The notes beneath the pieces were generated by a model. The model had not been told where the DNA came from. It did not search any database and worked only from the letters and a program-made list of their open reading frames with translations. Both the position numbers and the translations under genes were made by a program. Of a DNA stretch of 40,119 bases, positions 8,390 through 16,530 are shown one piece after another. Location: contig NZ_ACQT01000015.1 in assembly GCF_000175235.1 (NCBI RefSeq), positions 1-40,119 of the forward strand, read 5' to 3'. How positions within the stretch are numbered: the first letter of the stretch is position 1; the number at the start of each line of letters is the position of its first letter. This stretch comes from Acidovorax delafieldii 2AN (GTDB lineage Bacteria > Pseudomonadota > Gammaproteobacteria > Burkholderiales > Burkholderiaceae_C).

Positions 8390-8836
8390 TCAAAACAGGT
8401 CTACAGAACCTGCATCCATCTCGCTCTGGGTGACAGGATTCGGGCGATCGGGAGCCATCTCGGCAAATGGCGCAGCTTCTTCGCCTTCGTCGTGGCCCAT
8501 CGCTTCCGACGCCAGCCGAAAAGCGCAGCCCTGGAGCACCTTCGTGGTGTGCCAGATCAACTGCGATGCCATGTCCTGAAACTGCAGTTCCGTCACCGCT
8601 CTGCGCAACGCGGTCCGCGCAGCCGTCAATTCGGGTGCATTGGCGACCAATGCATTCGACAGCGCGGCATTGGCCTCTTCGAAGCGCTCCAGCAGGTTGT
8701 CGGTGGCGTGGTTCAGCAGGCCTTCGAGGCGATGCAGATCATGCATGACAACCAGCAACGAATCCTGCAGTTCCGCCGCCACCATGACGGGGACCTGTAC
8801 TCCGGGGCCACCGGAAGGTGTGAACGTAGGTTGCAT
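8390..8836 (-). CDS. Small CheZ-like protein (DxxxQ motif)
   Basis: A 148-residue, mostly helical, soluble protein. The start is the ATG at 8836 with GGAG upstream; an open frame extends further to 8929 but lacks a ribosome site. The sequence LQFQDMASQL carries Asp88 and Gln92 in the DxxxQ spacing of the CheY-phosphatase active site; CheZ at 31149-31769 has DFHDLTGQ at the equivalent place. The tail from about residue 115 is acidic and Pro-rich and ends in GSVDLF, identical to the end of CheD in the same operon. It is the first gene of the operon, 49 bp before cheY. I infer a short phosphatase for the adjacent CheY. It lacks the canonical DDLLxxLGF CheY-docking tail of CheZ. Confidence 0.75.
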   Translation of the reverse strand: MQPTFTPSGGPGVQVPVMVAAELQDSLLVVMHDLHRLEGLLNHATDNLLERFEEANAALSNALVANAPELTAARTALRRAVTELQFQDMASQLIWHTTKVLQGCAFRLASEAMGHDEGEEAAPFAEMAPDRPNPVTQSEMDAGSVDLF

Positions 8837-8985
8837 CGTTTCTCCATCCCGGCAAATATTGCAAAGCACGCGAAAAAGCGGGGGGCCTGCGAAATCTATC
8901 CACTGGCACCGGGCTGCGCCCCGCCACAAAGGCTCTACGAGACCATCACTATTTGTTCCAATATGTATCCTATGATAGCGCCCCT

Positions 8986-10098
8986 ATGGTCACAGCAATA
9001 CCGGACCATCCCCTGAGGGTCCTCCATCTCGAAGACTCGCTCGCTGACCACGGCTTGGTCAAGGCGGCGCTGCGGCGGTCGGGAATGGAGTTCACGCTCC
9101 AGCATGTGGACACGCTGGAGGCGTTTCAGGCGCTCGTGGCGCACAACCTCTACGACATCATCCTGGCAGACTACCGGCTCGCGGGATTCACCGCACTCGA
9201 CGCGTGGCAGCATGTTGCGCAATTGCCTCAACACCCGCCTTTTGTCCTGCTCTCAGGCGCGATTGGCGAAGCAGCTGCCGTCGACGCCATGCGCCTGGGC
9301 ATCGCGGATTACCTGTCCAAAGATGACATGGTGCGGCTTCCCCACGTGATATCACGAGCCATCGAGGTACAGGAGGCCAGGCGCACACGCGAGCAGGCTG
9401 TGGAGGAGCTGGCAGCATCCCAGCGACGGCTGGCTGATCTGACCGAACATCTGCAGACATCCATCGAGCAGGAACGTGCGGCCATTGCCCGCGAGATCCA
9501 TGACGACATCGGCGGAGCACTCACTGCCGTGCGGTTTGACATCGCGTGGATTGGGCGCCATGCCACCGATCCCGCGATGCAAGAACACGCTGCTGCAGCA
9601 GCAGACATGCTCCAGCACGCCATCGGCGCCAGCCAGCGCATCATGATGAATTTGCGCCCCCCTATCCTGGACCAGGGGCTGGTGGCCGCCATCCAGTGGC
9701 TGGCCAGCAGTTTCGAACGGCGCACGGGCGTACCCACCGTAGTCCGCACGAGCAACGGCTCGGTAGACATTCCCGCTGAAGTGCAACTGGTTGCTTACCG
9801 CACGGCGCAGGAAGCACTGACCAATGCCGCCAAATATGCCGCACCAAGCCACGTCCACATCGACCTGGCCGACAGCGAAGGGGTGCTCACCCTCGAAATC
9901 GCCGACGATGGCTGCGGCATTCAGCCCGGCATGCGGGACAAGCCGAAGGCATTTGGCCTGAAAGGGCTGCAGGAGCGCGCCCGCACTGTGGATGGCTGGC
10001 TCGACATCAGCAGTCAGCCCGGCAAAGGCACTTGTGTGATCCTCTCGGTGCCCCTGCCAGAGCACGACAATGCACCCCCAGGAGGAATACACCAGTGA
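8986..10098 (+). CDS. Receiver-histidine kinase hybrid (NarX/DegS type)
   Basis: 370 residues from the ATG at 8986. The N-terminal receiver domain has Asp62 (IILADYRL) and Lys112 (DYLSKDD). A short coiled-coil linker leads to a HisKA_3 dimerisation domain with phospho-acceptor His172 (AREIHDDIGG) and a HATPase domain (EALTNAAKYA, ADDGCG). There is no membrane segment and no periplasmic sensor, so the input is probably phosphorylation of its own receiver or a protein partner. It overlaps the next gene, a NarL-type regulator, by four bases and is surely its cognate kinase. A TATGAT at 8971-8976 sits only 9 bp before the ATG, so transcription may be nearly leaderless. Target genes are unknown. 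Confidence 0.88.
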   Translation: MVTAIPDHPLRVLHLEDSLADHGLVKAALRRSGMEFTLQHVDTLEAFQALVAHNLYDIILADYRLAGFTALDAWQHVAQLPQHPPFVLLSGAIGEAAAVDAMRLGIADYLSKDDMVRLPHVISRAIEVQEARRTREQAVEELAASQRRLADLTEHLQTSIEQERAAIAREIHDDIGGALTAVRFDIAWIGRHATDPAMQEHAAAAADMLQHAIGASQRIMMNLRPPILDQGLVAAIQWLASSFERRTGVPTVVRTSNGSVDIPAEVQLVAYRTAQEALTNAAKYAAPSHVHIDLADSEGVLTLEIADDGCGIQPGMRDKPKAFGLKGLQERARTVDGWLDISSQPGKGTCVILSVPLPEHDNAPPGGIHQ

Positions 10099-10724
10099 TC
10101 CACGTTGTACTGTGTGACGACCACGCCATGTTGCGCAGAGGCATACGCGACACCCTGGCGGAAGCGCCAGACATTCAGGTCACTGCAGAGGCAGGCGGTT
10201 ACGCGGAGCTACGTGAAGTGCTGCGCACAGCCCCTTGCGACGTTCTCTTGCTGGACCTGAACATGCCCGGACGCAGCGGGCTTGAGGTGCTGGCGAGCGT
10301 GCGCGAAACCCACGCCGCCATCAAAGTGCTGGTGGTTTCGATGTACCCAGAGGACCAATATGCCTTGCGCTGCCTGCGTGCGGGTGCGCAGGGCTATGCC
10401 AACAAGGCCAGCGACCCCGTGGAACTCATCGCGGCCGTGCGCACCTTGGTGCAGGGCCGCAAATACCTCACACAGGAAGTGGCCCAAATGCTGGCAGAAA
10501 GCCTGGCCCAACCGGAGCCCGAAGCACCCCACGCAGCGCTGTCCGAGCGGGAACTGCAGACGCTGATCAAGATTGCCTCGGGCCGCAAGCTCTCGGATAT
10601 CGCGGAAGAACTGATGCTCAGTCCCAAGACCGTGAGCGTCTATCGCTCGCGCGTCCTGGAAAAACTCAAACTCTCCAACAACGCCGAACTGACGGTCTAC
10701 GCCATCCGCAACGAACTGGTCTGA
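10095..10724 (+). CDS. NarL/FixJ family response regulator
   Basis: 209 residues. The GTG start at 10095 overlaps the kinase stop and is preceded by GGAGGAA. The receiver domain has acidic pair at 8-9 (CDDHAM) and phospho-acceptor Asp54 (VLLLDLNMPG), with Lys in GYANKAS. A C-terminal LuxR-type helix-turn-helix (LSERELQTL, LSDIAEELMLSPKTVSVYRSRVLEKL) binds DNA. It is the output partner of the hybrid kinase just upstream. The gene lies between the chemotaxis operon and fliR and is convergent with fliR; a role in controlling motility genes is possible but is inference from position only. Confidence 0.92.
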   Translation: MIHVVLCDDHAMLRRGIRDTLAEAPDIQVTAEAGGYAELREVLRTAPCDVLLLDLNMPGRSGLEVLASVRETHAAIKVLVVSMYPEDQYALRCLRAGAQGYANKASDPVELIAAVRTLVQGRKYLTQEVAQMLAESLAQPEPEAPHAALSERELQTLIKIASGRKLSDIAEELMLSPKTVSVYRSRVLEKLKLSNNAELTVYAIRNELV

Positions 10725-10728
10725 GAGA

Positions 10729-10747
10729 CCCGCGCGGCTAACGCGGG
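10729..10747. terminator. Short hairpin between convergent narL-type gene and fliR
   Basis: CCCGCG at 10729-10734 pairs with CGCGGG at 10742-10747 across a 7-base loop. It spans the 13-bp gap between two convergent genes and overlaps the fliR stop codon. It is short and has no U-tract, so it is only a candidate shared terminator. Confidence 0.3.
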
Positions 10748-11508
10748 GCGGCAAAAATGTCCATTGCCTGCTGCATCAAGGTGAGCACGGGCTGCTCCAG
10801 CATGGGCAAGGTCGCCGCAATGCCCAGCAACCCGACCGTGAGGGTGACCGGAAAACCCACTGCATAGATGTTCATCTGCGGTGCCACGCGTGAAATGATG
10901 CCCAGCGTCAGGTTGACAAACGTCAACAGTGCAATCATTGGCAGAGCAATCCACAGCGCGCTGGAAAACAGTGACGCCCCCAGCTCGTGCAGATGCATCT
11001 GCCCCAGCGCCTGCAGAAAGCTCCCGTCCGCAGGGAAGCTGTCGAAGCTCTTGACCACGGCCATCAGCACCATGAGATGCCCGTTGATGACCACAAAAAG
11101 CAACGTGGCCATATGCCCGAAAAACCTCGCCACAGCACTCACCTGCGCGTTGCTGGCGGGGTCAAAAAACGAAGCGAAGTTCAGCCCCATCTGCAGGCCG
11201 ATGAGCTCTCCCGCCAACTCGACCGCCGAAAACACCAGCCGCACGGCAAAACCTATCGCCAGCCCCACCGTCACCTGCTGGGCCACCGCACCCAGCGCCT
11301 CGCGTCCGTTGACGCTGATCACCGGCTGGTTGGTCAATACGGCCTGGGCACACAACGCGACCAGAAAAGCCAGCCCCACCTTCACCCGCATGGGAATGGC
11401 GCGCATCGAAAAAACCGGGGCCACCGTAAAAACGGCCAGCACCCGCAAAAAGGGCCAGAGAATAGGCGAAAGCCAGGCGACGAGCTGAGCCTCGGTGAAG
11501 GTGATCAC
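10738..11508 (-). CDS. fliR: FliR, flagellar export gate protein
   Basis: Inner-membrane subunit of the type III export gate, assembled with FliP and FliQ. 256 residues, strongly hydrophobic with about six membrane segments. The N-terminal FTEAQLVAWLSPILWPFLRV, the RVKVGLAFLVAL segment and the GLQMGLNFASFFDP region are typical. The start is a GTG at 11508. It is the last gene of the fliF-fliR run. The 101 bp between it and fliQ (11509-11609) hold no gene that I can see, which is longer than other gaps in this run. Confidence 0.96.
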   Translation of the reverse strand: MITFTEAQLVAWLSPILWPFLRVLAVFTVAPVFSMRAIPMRVKVGLAFLVALCAQAVLTNQPVISVNGREALGAVAQQVTVGLAIGFAVRLVFSAVELAGELIGLQMGLNFASFFDPASNAQVSAVARFFGHMATLLFVVINGHLMVLMAVVKSFDSFPADGSFLQALGQMHLHELGASLFSSALWIALPMIALLTFVNLTLGIISRVAPQMNIYAVGFPVTLTVGLLGIAATLPMLEQPVLTLMQQAMDIFAAPR

Positions 11509-11609
11509 GGTCTAATCACTGCTCCGACTGCCGCCCAAAGCGTGTGCCTGCACCTTCCGCAGGCGCAGCAGATGGGCAACACACATTCCCTCTGCACAGA
11601 TACGAGCCC

Positions 11610-11879
11610 TCAGCCAATCACCGAGGGGATGGACTCGATGACCCGGCGGATGTAATCCACAAGCGTGCTGATCATCCAAGGCCCCGCGATGGCAAAAACC
11701 ACCATCGCTGCAATGAGCTTCGGAACAAAGGCCAGCGTGGCCTCTTGAATCTGCGTCACTGCCTGGAAAATGCTCACGAGCAAGCCGACAGCCATGACCA
11801 CGCCCAGCACGGGCATGGCGATCATCAGCAACAGAGTGAGGGCCTCGCTGCCCATGGTCAATACCAGTTGGGAAGTCAC
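11610..11879 (-). CDS. fliQ: FliQ, flagellar export gate protein
   Basis: Small inner-membrane subunit of the export gate; 89 residues, the normal size, with two hydrophobic helices. The conserved MAVGLLVSIFQAVTQIQEATL segment and FVPKL are present. It follows fliP by 11 bp in the fli operon. Confidence 0.96.
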   Translation of the reverse strand: MTSQLVLTMGSEALTLLLMIAMPVLGVVMAVGLLVSIFQAVTQIQEATLAFVPKLIAAMVVFAIAGPWMISTLVDYIRRVIESIPSVIG

Positions 11880-11890
11880 GACAGGGTCCT

Positions 11891-12682
11891 TTAGGTAACG
11901 AAACTGGCCGCCAACGAGCCAATAAGCAGATTCCAGCCGTCGGCCAGCACGAAAAGCATCAGCTTGAACGGCAGGGCCACCAGCACGGGCGAAAGCATCA
12001 TCATGCCCAGCGACATCAGAATACTGGACACCACCATGTCGATCACCAGAAACGGGATGAAGATCATGAACCCAATCTGGAAAGCCGATTTGAGTTCACT
12101 GGTCACGAAGGCCGGCACCAACACCCGCAGAGGCGCTGTTTCAGCCGTGACCGACACATCAAGCTTTGCCAGGCGCGAGAAAAGGGCGAAGTCGGATTGC
12201 CGCGTCTGCTTGAGCATGAACGAGCGCATGGGCGCTTCGGCCTTCTCGAGTGCTGCTTCGAAACTGATGGTGTTGGTGGTGTAGGGCAAATACGCATCCT
12301 GGTACACCTTGTCCAGCGTTGGACCCATAACAAAAAAGGTGAGAAACAGGGACAAGCCGATGATGACCTGGTTCGGAGGCGCGGACTGCGTGCCCAGCGC
12401 CTGGCGCAGCAGGGACAGCACGATGACGATACGGGTGAACCCCGTCATCATCAACAGCACCGCCGGCAGGAAAGACAGCGCCGTGAAGAACAGCAACGTC
12501 TGGATCGGCACCGAGAAGCTCGTGCCGGAATTGCCGGAGCCGACCAGCAGGGGCAACGAGCCAGCGCTCTGCGCCGCCGCCGGCAGGTGGACCATCGCCA
12601 GAGCGCCAACGCCCCACAACCAGGCCGCCAGTCGCCCAGCGCGCAACGCCCTCATCCACAAACCCTGGGCCGTGTCATGCAT
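11891..12682 (-). CDS. fliP: FliP, flagellar export gate protein
   Basis: Core export-gate subunit. 263 residues from the ATG at 12682, which overlaps the fliO stop codon by 8 bases; an ATG at 12655 is also possible. A cleavable-looking signal segment (about residues 10-37) ends in AAAQSAG, as FliP often has. The mature part has the [23 protein letters not shown] signature, [13 protein letters not shown], and the C-terminal [24 protein letters not shown] block. All are strongly conserved in the family. Confidence 0.96.
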   Translation of the reverse strand: MHDTAQGLWMRALRAGRLAAWLWGVGALAMVHLPAAAQSAGSLPLLVGSGNSGTSFSVPIQTLLFFTALSFLPAVLLMMTGFTRIVIVLSLLRQALGTQSAPPNQVIIGLSLFLTFFVMGPTLDKVYQDAYLPYTTNTISFEAALEKAEAPMRSFMLKQTRQSDFALFSRLAKLDVSVTAETAPLRVLVPAFVTSELKSAFQIGFMIFIPFLVIDMVVSSILMSLGMMMLSPVLVALPFKLMLFVLADGWNLLIGSLAASFVT

Positions 12683-13019
12683 GGGATGCCTTGTCCGTAT
12701 CCTGCGCGGCCCGCGCCATCTCACCGGCGAACGAGACCACCGCGCTTCCAGACGTCGCCGCACTGCTGTTCAGAACATGCAGGCATTGGATGCTCTGCGC
12801 CGTCACCCCCAGGACCAGCCAGGTGCGCGCACCTTCGGGCCCCACTTCCACGGTGACGACACGCTGCTGCGGGCCGACAGCCACCGCGCCGATCACCCTG
12901 GATGAAACGCTGCCAGTGGCACCACCGGCAGCCTGGCGCGCCTGCACCCGCCGAACCATCCAAGGCAAAGCAGCCATGGCTGCCACGAACAGCACGACGA
13001 TGACGAGCGTCTGGGTCAT
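12675..13019 (-). CDS. fliO: FliO, flagellar export gate assembly protein
   Basis: Small membrane protein that helps FliP assemble. 114 residues from the ATG at 13019; a GTG at 13034 in the same frame would overlap the fliN stop. One N-terminal membrane helix ([18 protein letters not shown]) is followed by a cytoplasmic domain containing the [12 protein letters not shown] block typical of FliO. Sequence conservation in this family is low; position between fliN and fliP supports the call. Confidence 0.88.
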   Translation of the reverse strand: MTQTLVIVVLFVAAMAALPWMVRRVQARQAAGGATGSVSSRVIGAVAVGPQQRVVTVEVGPEGARTWLVLGVTAQSIQCLHVLNSSAATSGSAVVSFAGEMARAAQDTDKASHA

Positions 13020-13026
13020 GCCGGCA

Positions 13027-13464
13027 CTATCCACGGCTGACCCGGCGCAGGCGTTCCGAGGGCGTCACCACATCGGTGAGGCGGATACCGAACTTGTCAT
13101 TCACCACCACCACCTCGCCCTGCGCGATCAGGTAGCCGTTGACCAGCACGTCCATGGGCTCGCCCGCGAGTGCGTCAAGCTCGACCACCGACCCCTGGGC
13201 CAGCTGGAGGATGTACTTGATGGGAACCTTGGTGCGCCCGAGCTCCACAGACAACTGCACGGGGATATCGAGCACCATGTTGATGTCGTTGACAGTTTCG
13301 CCGCCGGAAGAAAACGGCCGCACGGGCTCGCCCGACAGTGGCCCCCCCTGCTCCGCGTCGGCCGGCGCATCGTCAGAGCGCTTTTGCTCCTCCAGCGCCT
13401 CGGCCCATCCGGCAAACGGATCATCCGCCCCGTCCTTGCCATCCTTGTTGTCTTCAGTGGACAT
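13027..13464 (-). CDS. fliN: FliN, flagellar switch protein
   Basis: C-ring subunit, the lowest ring of the rotor switch. 145 residues. The acidic N-terminal half is variable. The SpoA domain (about 75-140) has DIPVQLSVELGRTKVPI, GSVVELDALAGEPMDVLVNG and AQGEVVVVNDKFGIRL, all canonical. GGAGAA lies upstream of the ATG at 13464. It overlaps the end of fliM by 11 bp, which suggests translational coupling. Confidence 0.97.
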   Translation of the reverse strand: MSTEDNKDGKDGADDPFAGWAEALEEQKRSDDAPADAEQGGPLSGEPVRPFSSGGETVNDINMVLDIPVQLSVELGRTKVPIKYILQLAQGSVVELDALAGEPMDVLVNGYLIAQGEVVVVNDKFGIRLTDVVTPSERLRRVSRG

Positions 13465-14458
13465 CTTTTTCTCCCAACCAGTTCATGTCTGCATTGCGCA
13501 GGCATTCTTCAATGCGAATCGCATACTTGGAATTGTGGGTGCCGTACTGGCACTCAAAAATGGGCACTCCACCAATGGAGGCCCGGATTCGGGGTTCACG
13601 ATCGAGCTCAATGAAGTCGCCAGGCTTCATGGCCAGCAATTGCTCGACGGTGGCATCTGCCTGCGCCAATTCGGCCACCAGGGTCACCTCAGCGGCCTGG
13701 ATTTCACGCGTGAGAACGCGCACCCAGCGGCGATCCACCTCAATGGAATCGCCCTGGGTGGACGAATACAGCACGTCACGGATAGGCTCGAGCGTGGCGT
13801 AAGGCATGCAGATATGGATGGCGCCCGAGAGATCGCCAATCTCCAGCTGGAAGGCCGTGGAAACCACGATCTCGCTGGGTGTGGCGATATTGGCAAACTG
13901 GGGCTGCATCTCCGAACGCTGGTATTCCAGCTCCAGCGGATAGATGCCGTGCCAGGCCTTCTTGTATTCGGCACAGATGACATCCACCAATCGGTTGATG
14001 ACGCGCTGCTCGGTGGGCGAAAAATCGCGGCCCTCGATGCGCGTCTGGAATTTGCCCACGCCGCCATAGAGCGTATCGATGATGCCGAACACCAGCGAAG
14101 GCTCGCACACGATCAGCCCGCTGCCACGCAGCGGGCGAATGGCCACGATGTTGAAATTGGTGGGCACCGCCAGTTCGCGCAGAAAGGCGCTGTAGCGCTG
14201 GACCGATACCGTACCCACGGAAATCTCGGGACTGCGGCGGATGAAATTGAAAAGACCGATGCGGAAATTGCGCGCAAACCGCTCGTTGACGATTTCCATC
14301 GTCGGCATGCGGCCCCGGACAATACGTTCCTGGCTGGAAATGTCGTAGTTGCGGACAGCCCCTGCCTCGGCGACTTCCTCGACCGACTTCTGGCTCTCTC
14401 CGGTGACCCCTTCCAGAAGGGCATCGACCTCTTCCTGGGACAGAAATGAATCACTCAT
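13454..14458 (-). CDS. fliM: FliM, flagellar switch protein
   Basis: C-ring subunit that binds phospho-CheY and sets rotation direction. 334 residues. The N-terminal FLSQEEVDALLEGV is the CheY-P-binding peptide. The middle CheC-like domain (about 50-230) and a C-terminal SpoA domain (KPGDFIELD, FECQYGTHNSKYAIRIEE) follow. Length and motifs are normal. The start at 14458 lies 18 bp after the fliL stop. Confidence 0.97.
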   Translation of the reverse strand: MSDSFLSQEEVDALLEGVTGESQKSVEEVAEAGAVRNYDISSQERIVRGRMPTMEIVNERFARNFRIGLFNFIRRSPEISVGTVSVQRYSAFLRELAVPTNFNIVAIRPLRGSGLIVCEPSLVFGIIDTLYGGVGKFQTRIEGRDFSPTEQRVINRLVDVICAEYKKAWHGIYPLELEYQRSEMQPQFANIATPSEIVVSTAFQLEIGDLSGAIHICMPYATLEPIRDVLYSSTQGDSIEVDRRWVRVLTREIQAAEVTLVAELAQADATVEQLLAMKPGDFIELDREPRIRASIGGVPIFECQYGTHNSKYAIRIEECLRNADMNWLGEKDVH

Positions 14459-14476
14459 GGGAATATCCTTGCCAGC

Positions 14477-15043
14477 TCACTGGATGATGAAGCTGGAAAA
14501 CAGCACGCGCTGCACCGGATTCCTGTCGGCCTTGCGGCGCGCCGCGCGGTCTTCCGGGTCCTCGTCCTGGGCCTCGCTGCGGGCCTTGGCAGACGGCACA
14601 GCGTAGCCCAGTGGGCGCGACACCTCGCGCAGGATGTCGGCGGCCAGTTTCTCCTTGCCCTCGCGCTGCAGGAGCTCTTCGGAAGTGCGCTGAGAGGCCA
14701 GCAGGAGAATGCCGCTGCGGATGCTGGGCAGGTATTGCTTGATCTGTTCTGCCGTCTTGGCATCCGACACCTCGAGCGTGATGCCGATCTGTGCGAAACG
14801 GTCCCCTCCTGGGTCGGCCAGATTGACCACCATGTTCTCCATGGGCAAAAAGGTGGGCACGACCTTTGCCGCATCCTTGCGGGCCGGGGCCGCGCCATCC
14901 TCCTCTTCGGCATGCGAGCGGCTGGAAAGGAACCAGGCGGCGCCTGCGCCTGCAATGACCAGCAAGGCAATCACCACGCCGATCACAAGCAGCTTCTTGC
15001 TTTTTGCCGCGGCCGGTGCAGCGGCGGTATTGTTGGCAGACAC
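14477..15043 (-). CDS. fliL: FliL, stator-associated membrane protein
   Basis: Inner-membrane protein that surrounds the stator and supports torque. 188 residues from a GTG at 15043, with AAGGAA about 8 bp upstream; the open frame extends to 15259 without a convincing start. One N-terminal membrane helix (KKLLVIGVVIALLVIAGAG) is followed by a periplasmic domain with FLPMENMVVNL and a C-terminal VQRVLFSSFIIQ typical of FliL. It is the first gene after a 208-bp gap downstream of fliK. Confidence 0.93.
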   Translation of the reverse strand: MSANNTAAAPAAAKSKKLLVIGVVIALLVIAGAGAAWFLSSRSHAEEEDGAAPARKDAAKVVPTFLPMENMVVNLADPGGDRFAQIGITLEVSDAKTAEQIKQYLPSIRSGILLLASQRTSEELLQREGKEKLAADILREVSRPLGYAVPSAKARSEAQDEDPEDRAARRKADRNPVQRVLFSSFIIQ

Positions 15044-15128
15044 GTTGAAATTCCTTGGGGGTGAAGAGCATGCAGCGCCTGCGCCCCGGGGAACGCACGA
15101 TCCGCTGGAACTGATTATGGGAGGGTGG

Positions 15129-15146
15129 CTGGCCAATAATAGCCAG
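15129..15146. promoter_or_regulatory. Small inverted repeat upstream of fliL
   Basis: CTGGC at 15129-15133 and GCCAG at 15142-15146 flank an AT-rich centre (CAATAATA) that contains TATTAT on the fliL strand, a -10-like hexamer. This is the only AT-rich spot in the 208-bp fliK-fliL gap. It could be a promoter or operator for fliLMNOPQR. No good -35 is seen. Confidence 0.25.
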
Positions 15147-15251
15147 AATAAAAGCCCAAAAACACGGCATTCCCCCACCTTGCCCCAGAGCGGGCGACAG
15201 CCCCCCCCCACGGCATGGCACCTGCCACGGCCGCTGTGCGGAGCAGCAGAC

Positions 15252-16529
15252 TTACACAAATATGTCTACAGCGCGGTCCGGCGTACTGCCCGAGCGCGCC
15301 AGCGGCGGCACGCCTGACGACACGGGCGCCACCACCTGGGCCCGCCGGCTGCCCTCCCGGCCCTGTGGCTGCGCATCGGAAGACGCGCCGTCGCGCGCCG
15401 ATGTCCCCACCGTGGTGCCCGATAACACCAGACCTTCGTTGCGAAGCAGGTCCCGCAGCTGCGACATGCTGGCGTCCAGCAGCTCGCGGGTTTGCGCTTG
15501 GTCGCTGCGGAACGTCACGTGGGCCTCGCTGCCCGACAGCGACACAGTCACCTCCACGGGCTGCCCGTCACGGTCCAGCGTCATTTCGGCGTTCTGCGTT
15601 TTCTGGTTCACCCAATAGGCCACCTGCTCCGCAATCTGCTCCTCAGCGCCACCCATTGCCGGGTCGGTGAACGTTGGAGCGCCCTCTGCGGGTGCCGCTT
15701 CAGAGCCTGCATGGACAGCGCCGCTGTCGCTCCACGCCGACTCCCCTGAAGGGCGGCCCGCCGTCTCGCCGCCAGCGCTACCCTGGTGTGCCCCCCGGCT
15801 TTCAGCCAGCGCTTCGAGTGCCGGGGCCAGCAACCCGGCACCCTGCGCACCCAGGGGATCACCGCTGCCACGCGTGCCTGCTTCAGCCTGTACCCCAACG
15901 CCAGCGCGCAAATCGGTGACTGGCTGCGCGCTTTGCGCTGCGGCGGCGGCCACCATCAGCGTCGACTTCTTGTCAACCTTCTCGGCAGCCGCCGCAAGAG
16001 GGGACGCAGCGCCCGCAGCATCTGCACTCTGCGACAGCGCGCTCTGCAGGCGCGAGAACATGCGGCTGTACCCCGCAACGACTCCCGTGGGCGCCACACC
16101 TTCTGCGGCATCGGCAGCGCCATCGATCAGCGCCGTTTGGGCCACGAGCCCGTCCGGAGCTGGCAACCCCGCCCCGGCCAGACCCGCCACACCGCCAAGG
16201 CCCGCCAGCGCGCCATTGCCCACCGCACCGGACACCGCAGCCCCGGCGCTCGCAGGCAGACCGCCGGGCGGCAGCAACCCTTGCCAGGCAGCCAGCAGTG
16301 CGGGGTCCGCCCCCACCGGGAGGACCCCCAGAGCGGACGCGTCAACAGCGGCCTCCGGCGCGTCGGTCGCCAGCGTGCCTTCAAGCGAGGCCAGCAGCGC
16401 AAGAAATCCCCCGTCGGCGGACGGATCCACCGCCGCTCCCGCTTGCTGCGCGTGCGACTTGCCGCGGGTGGACTGAGCCCCCTGGGTGCCCTGGCTTCCC
16501 TGTGGACTGGAGACGCGTGTCGGTTCCAT
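15252..16529 (-). CDS. fliK: FliK, hook-length control protein
   Basis: Secreted ruler that ends hook growth and switches export to filament subunits. 425 residues from the ATG at 16529, with AGGAG upstream; the longer open frame to 16763 lies inside fliJ. The N-terminal two thirds are low-complexity, rich in Ala, Gly and Pro, as is usual for FliK. The conserved Flg_hook domain (about 290-390) has WVNQKTQNAEMTLDRDGQPV, VSLSGSEAHVTF and LRDLLRNEGLVL. It lies directly after fliJ, 1 bp from its stop. Confidence 0.92.
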   Translation of the reverse strand: MEPTRVSSPQGSQGTQGAQSTRGKSHAQQAGAAVDPSADGGFLALLASLEGTLATDAPEAAVDASALGVLPVGADPALLAAWQGLLPPGGLPASAGAAVSGAVGNGALAGLGGVAGLAGAGLPAPDGLVAQTALIDGAADAAEGVAPTGVVAGYSRMFSRLQSALSQSADAAGAASPLAAAAEKVDKKSTLMVAAAAAQSAQPVTDLRAGVGVQAEAGTRGSGDPLGAQGAGLLAPALEALAESRGAHQGSAGGETAGRPSGESAWSDSGAVHAGSEAAPAEGAPTFTDPAMGGAEEQIAEQVAYWVNQKTQNAEMTLDRDGQPVEVTVSLSGSEAHVTFRSDQAQTRELLDASMSQLRDLLRNEGLVLSGTTVGTSARDGASSDAQPQGREGSRRAQVVAPVSSGVPPLARSGSTPDRAVDIFV

Positions 16530-16530
16530 T

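Noticed and set aside
15252-15280. FliK ends in VDIFV, similar to the VDLF tails of CheD and the CheZ-like protein
   Set aside because: It has an extra terminal Val and no GS context, and FliK is a secreted protein; probably coincidence.
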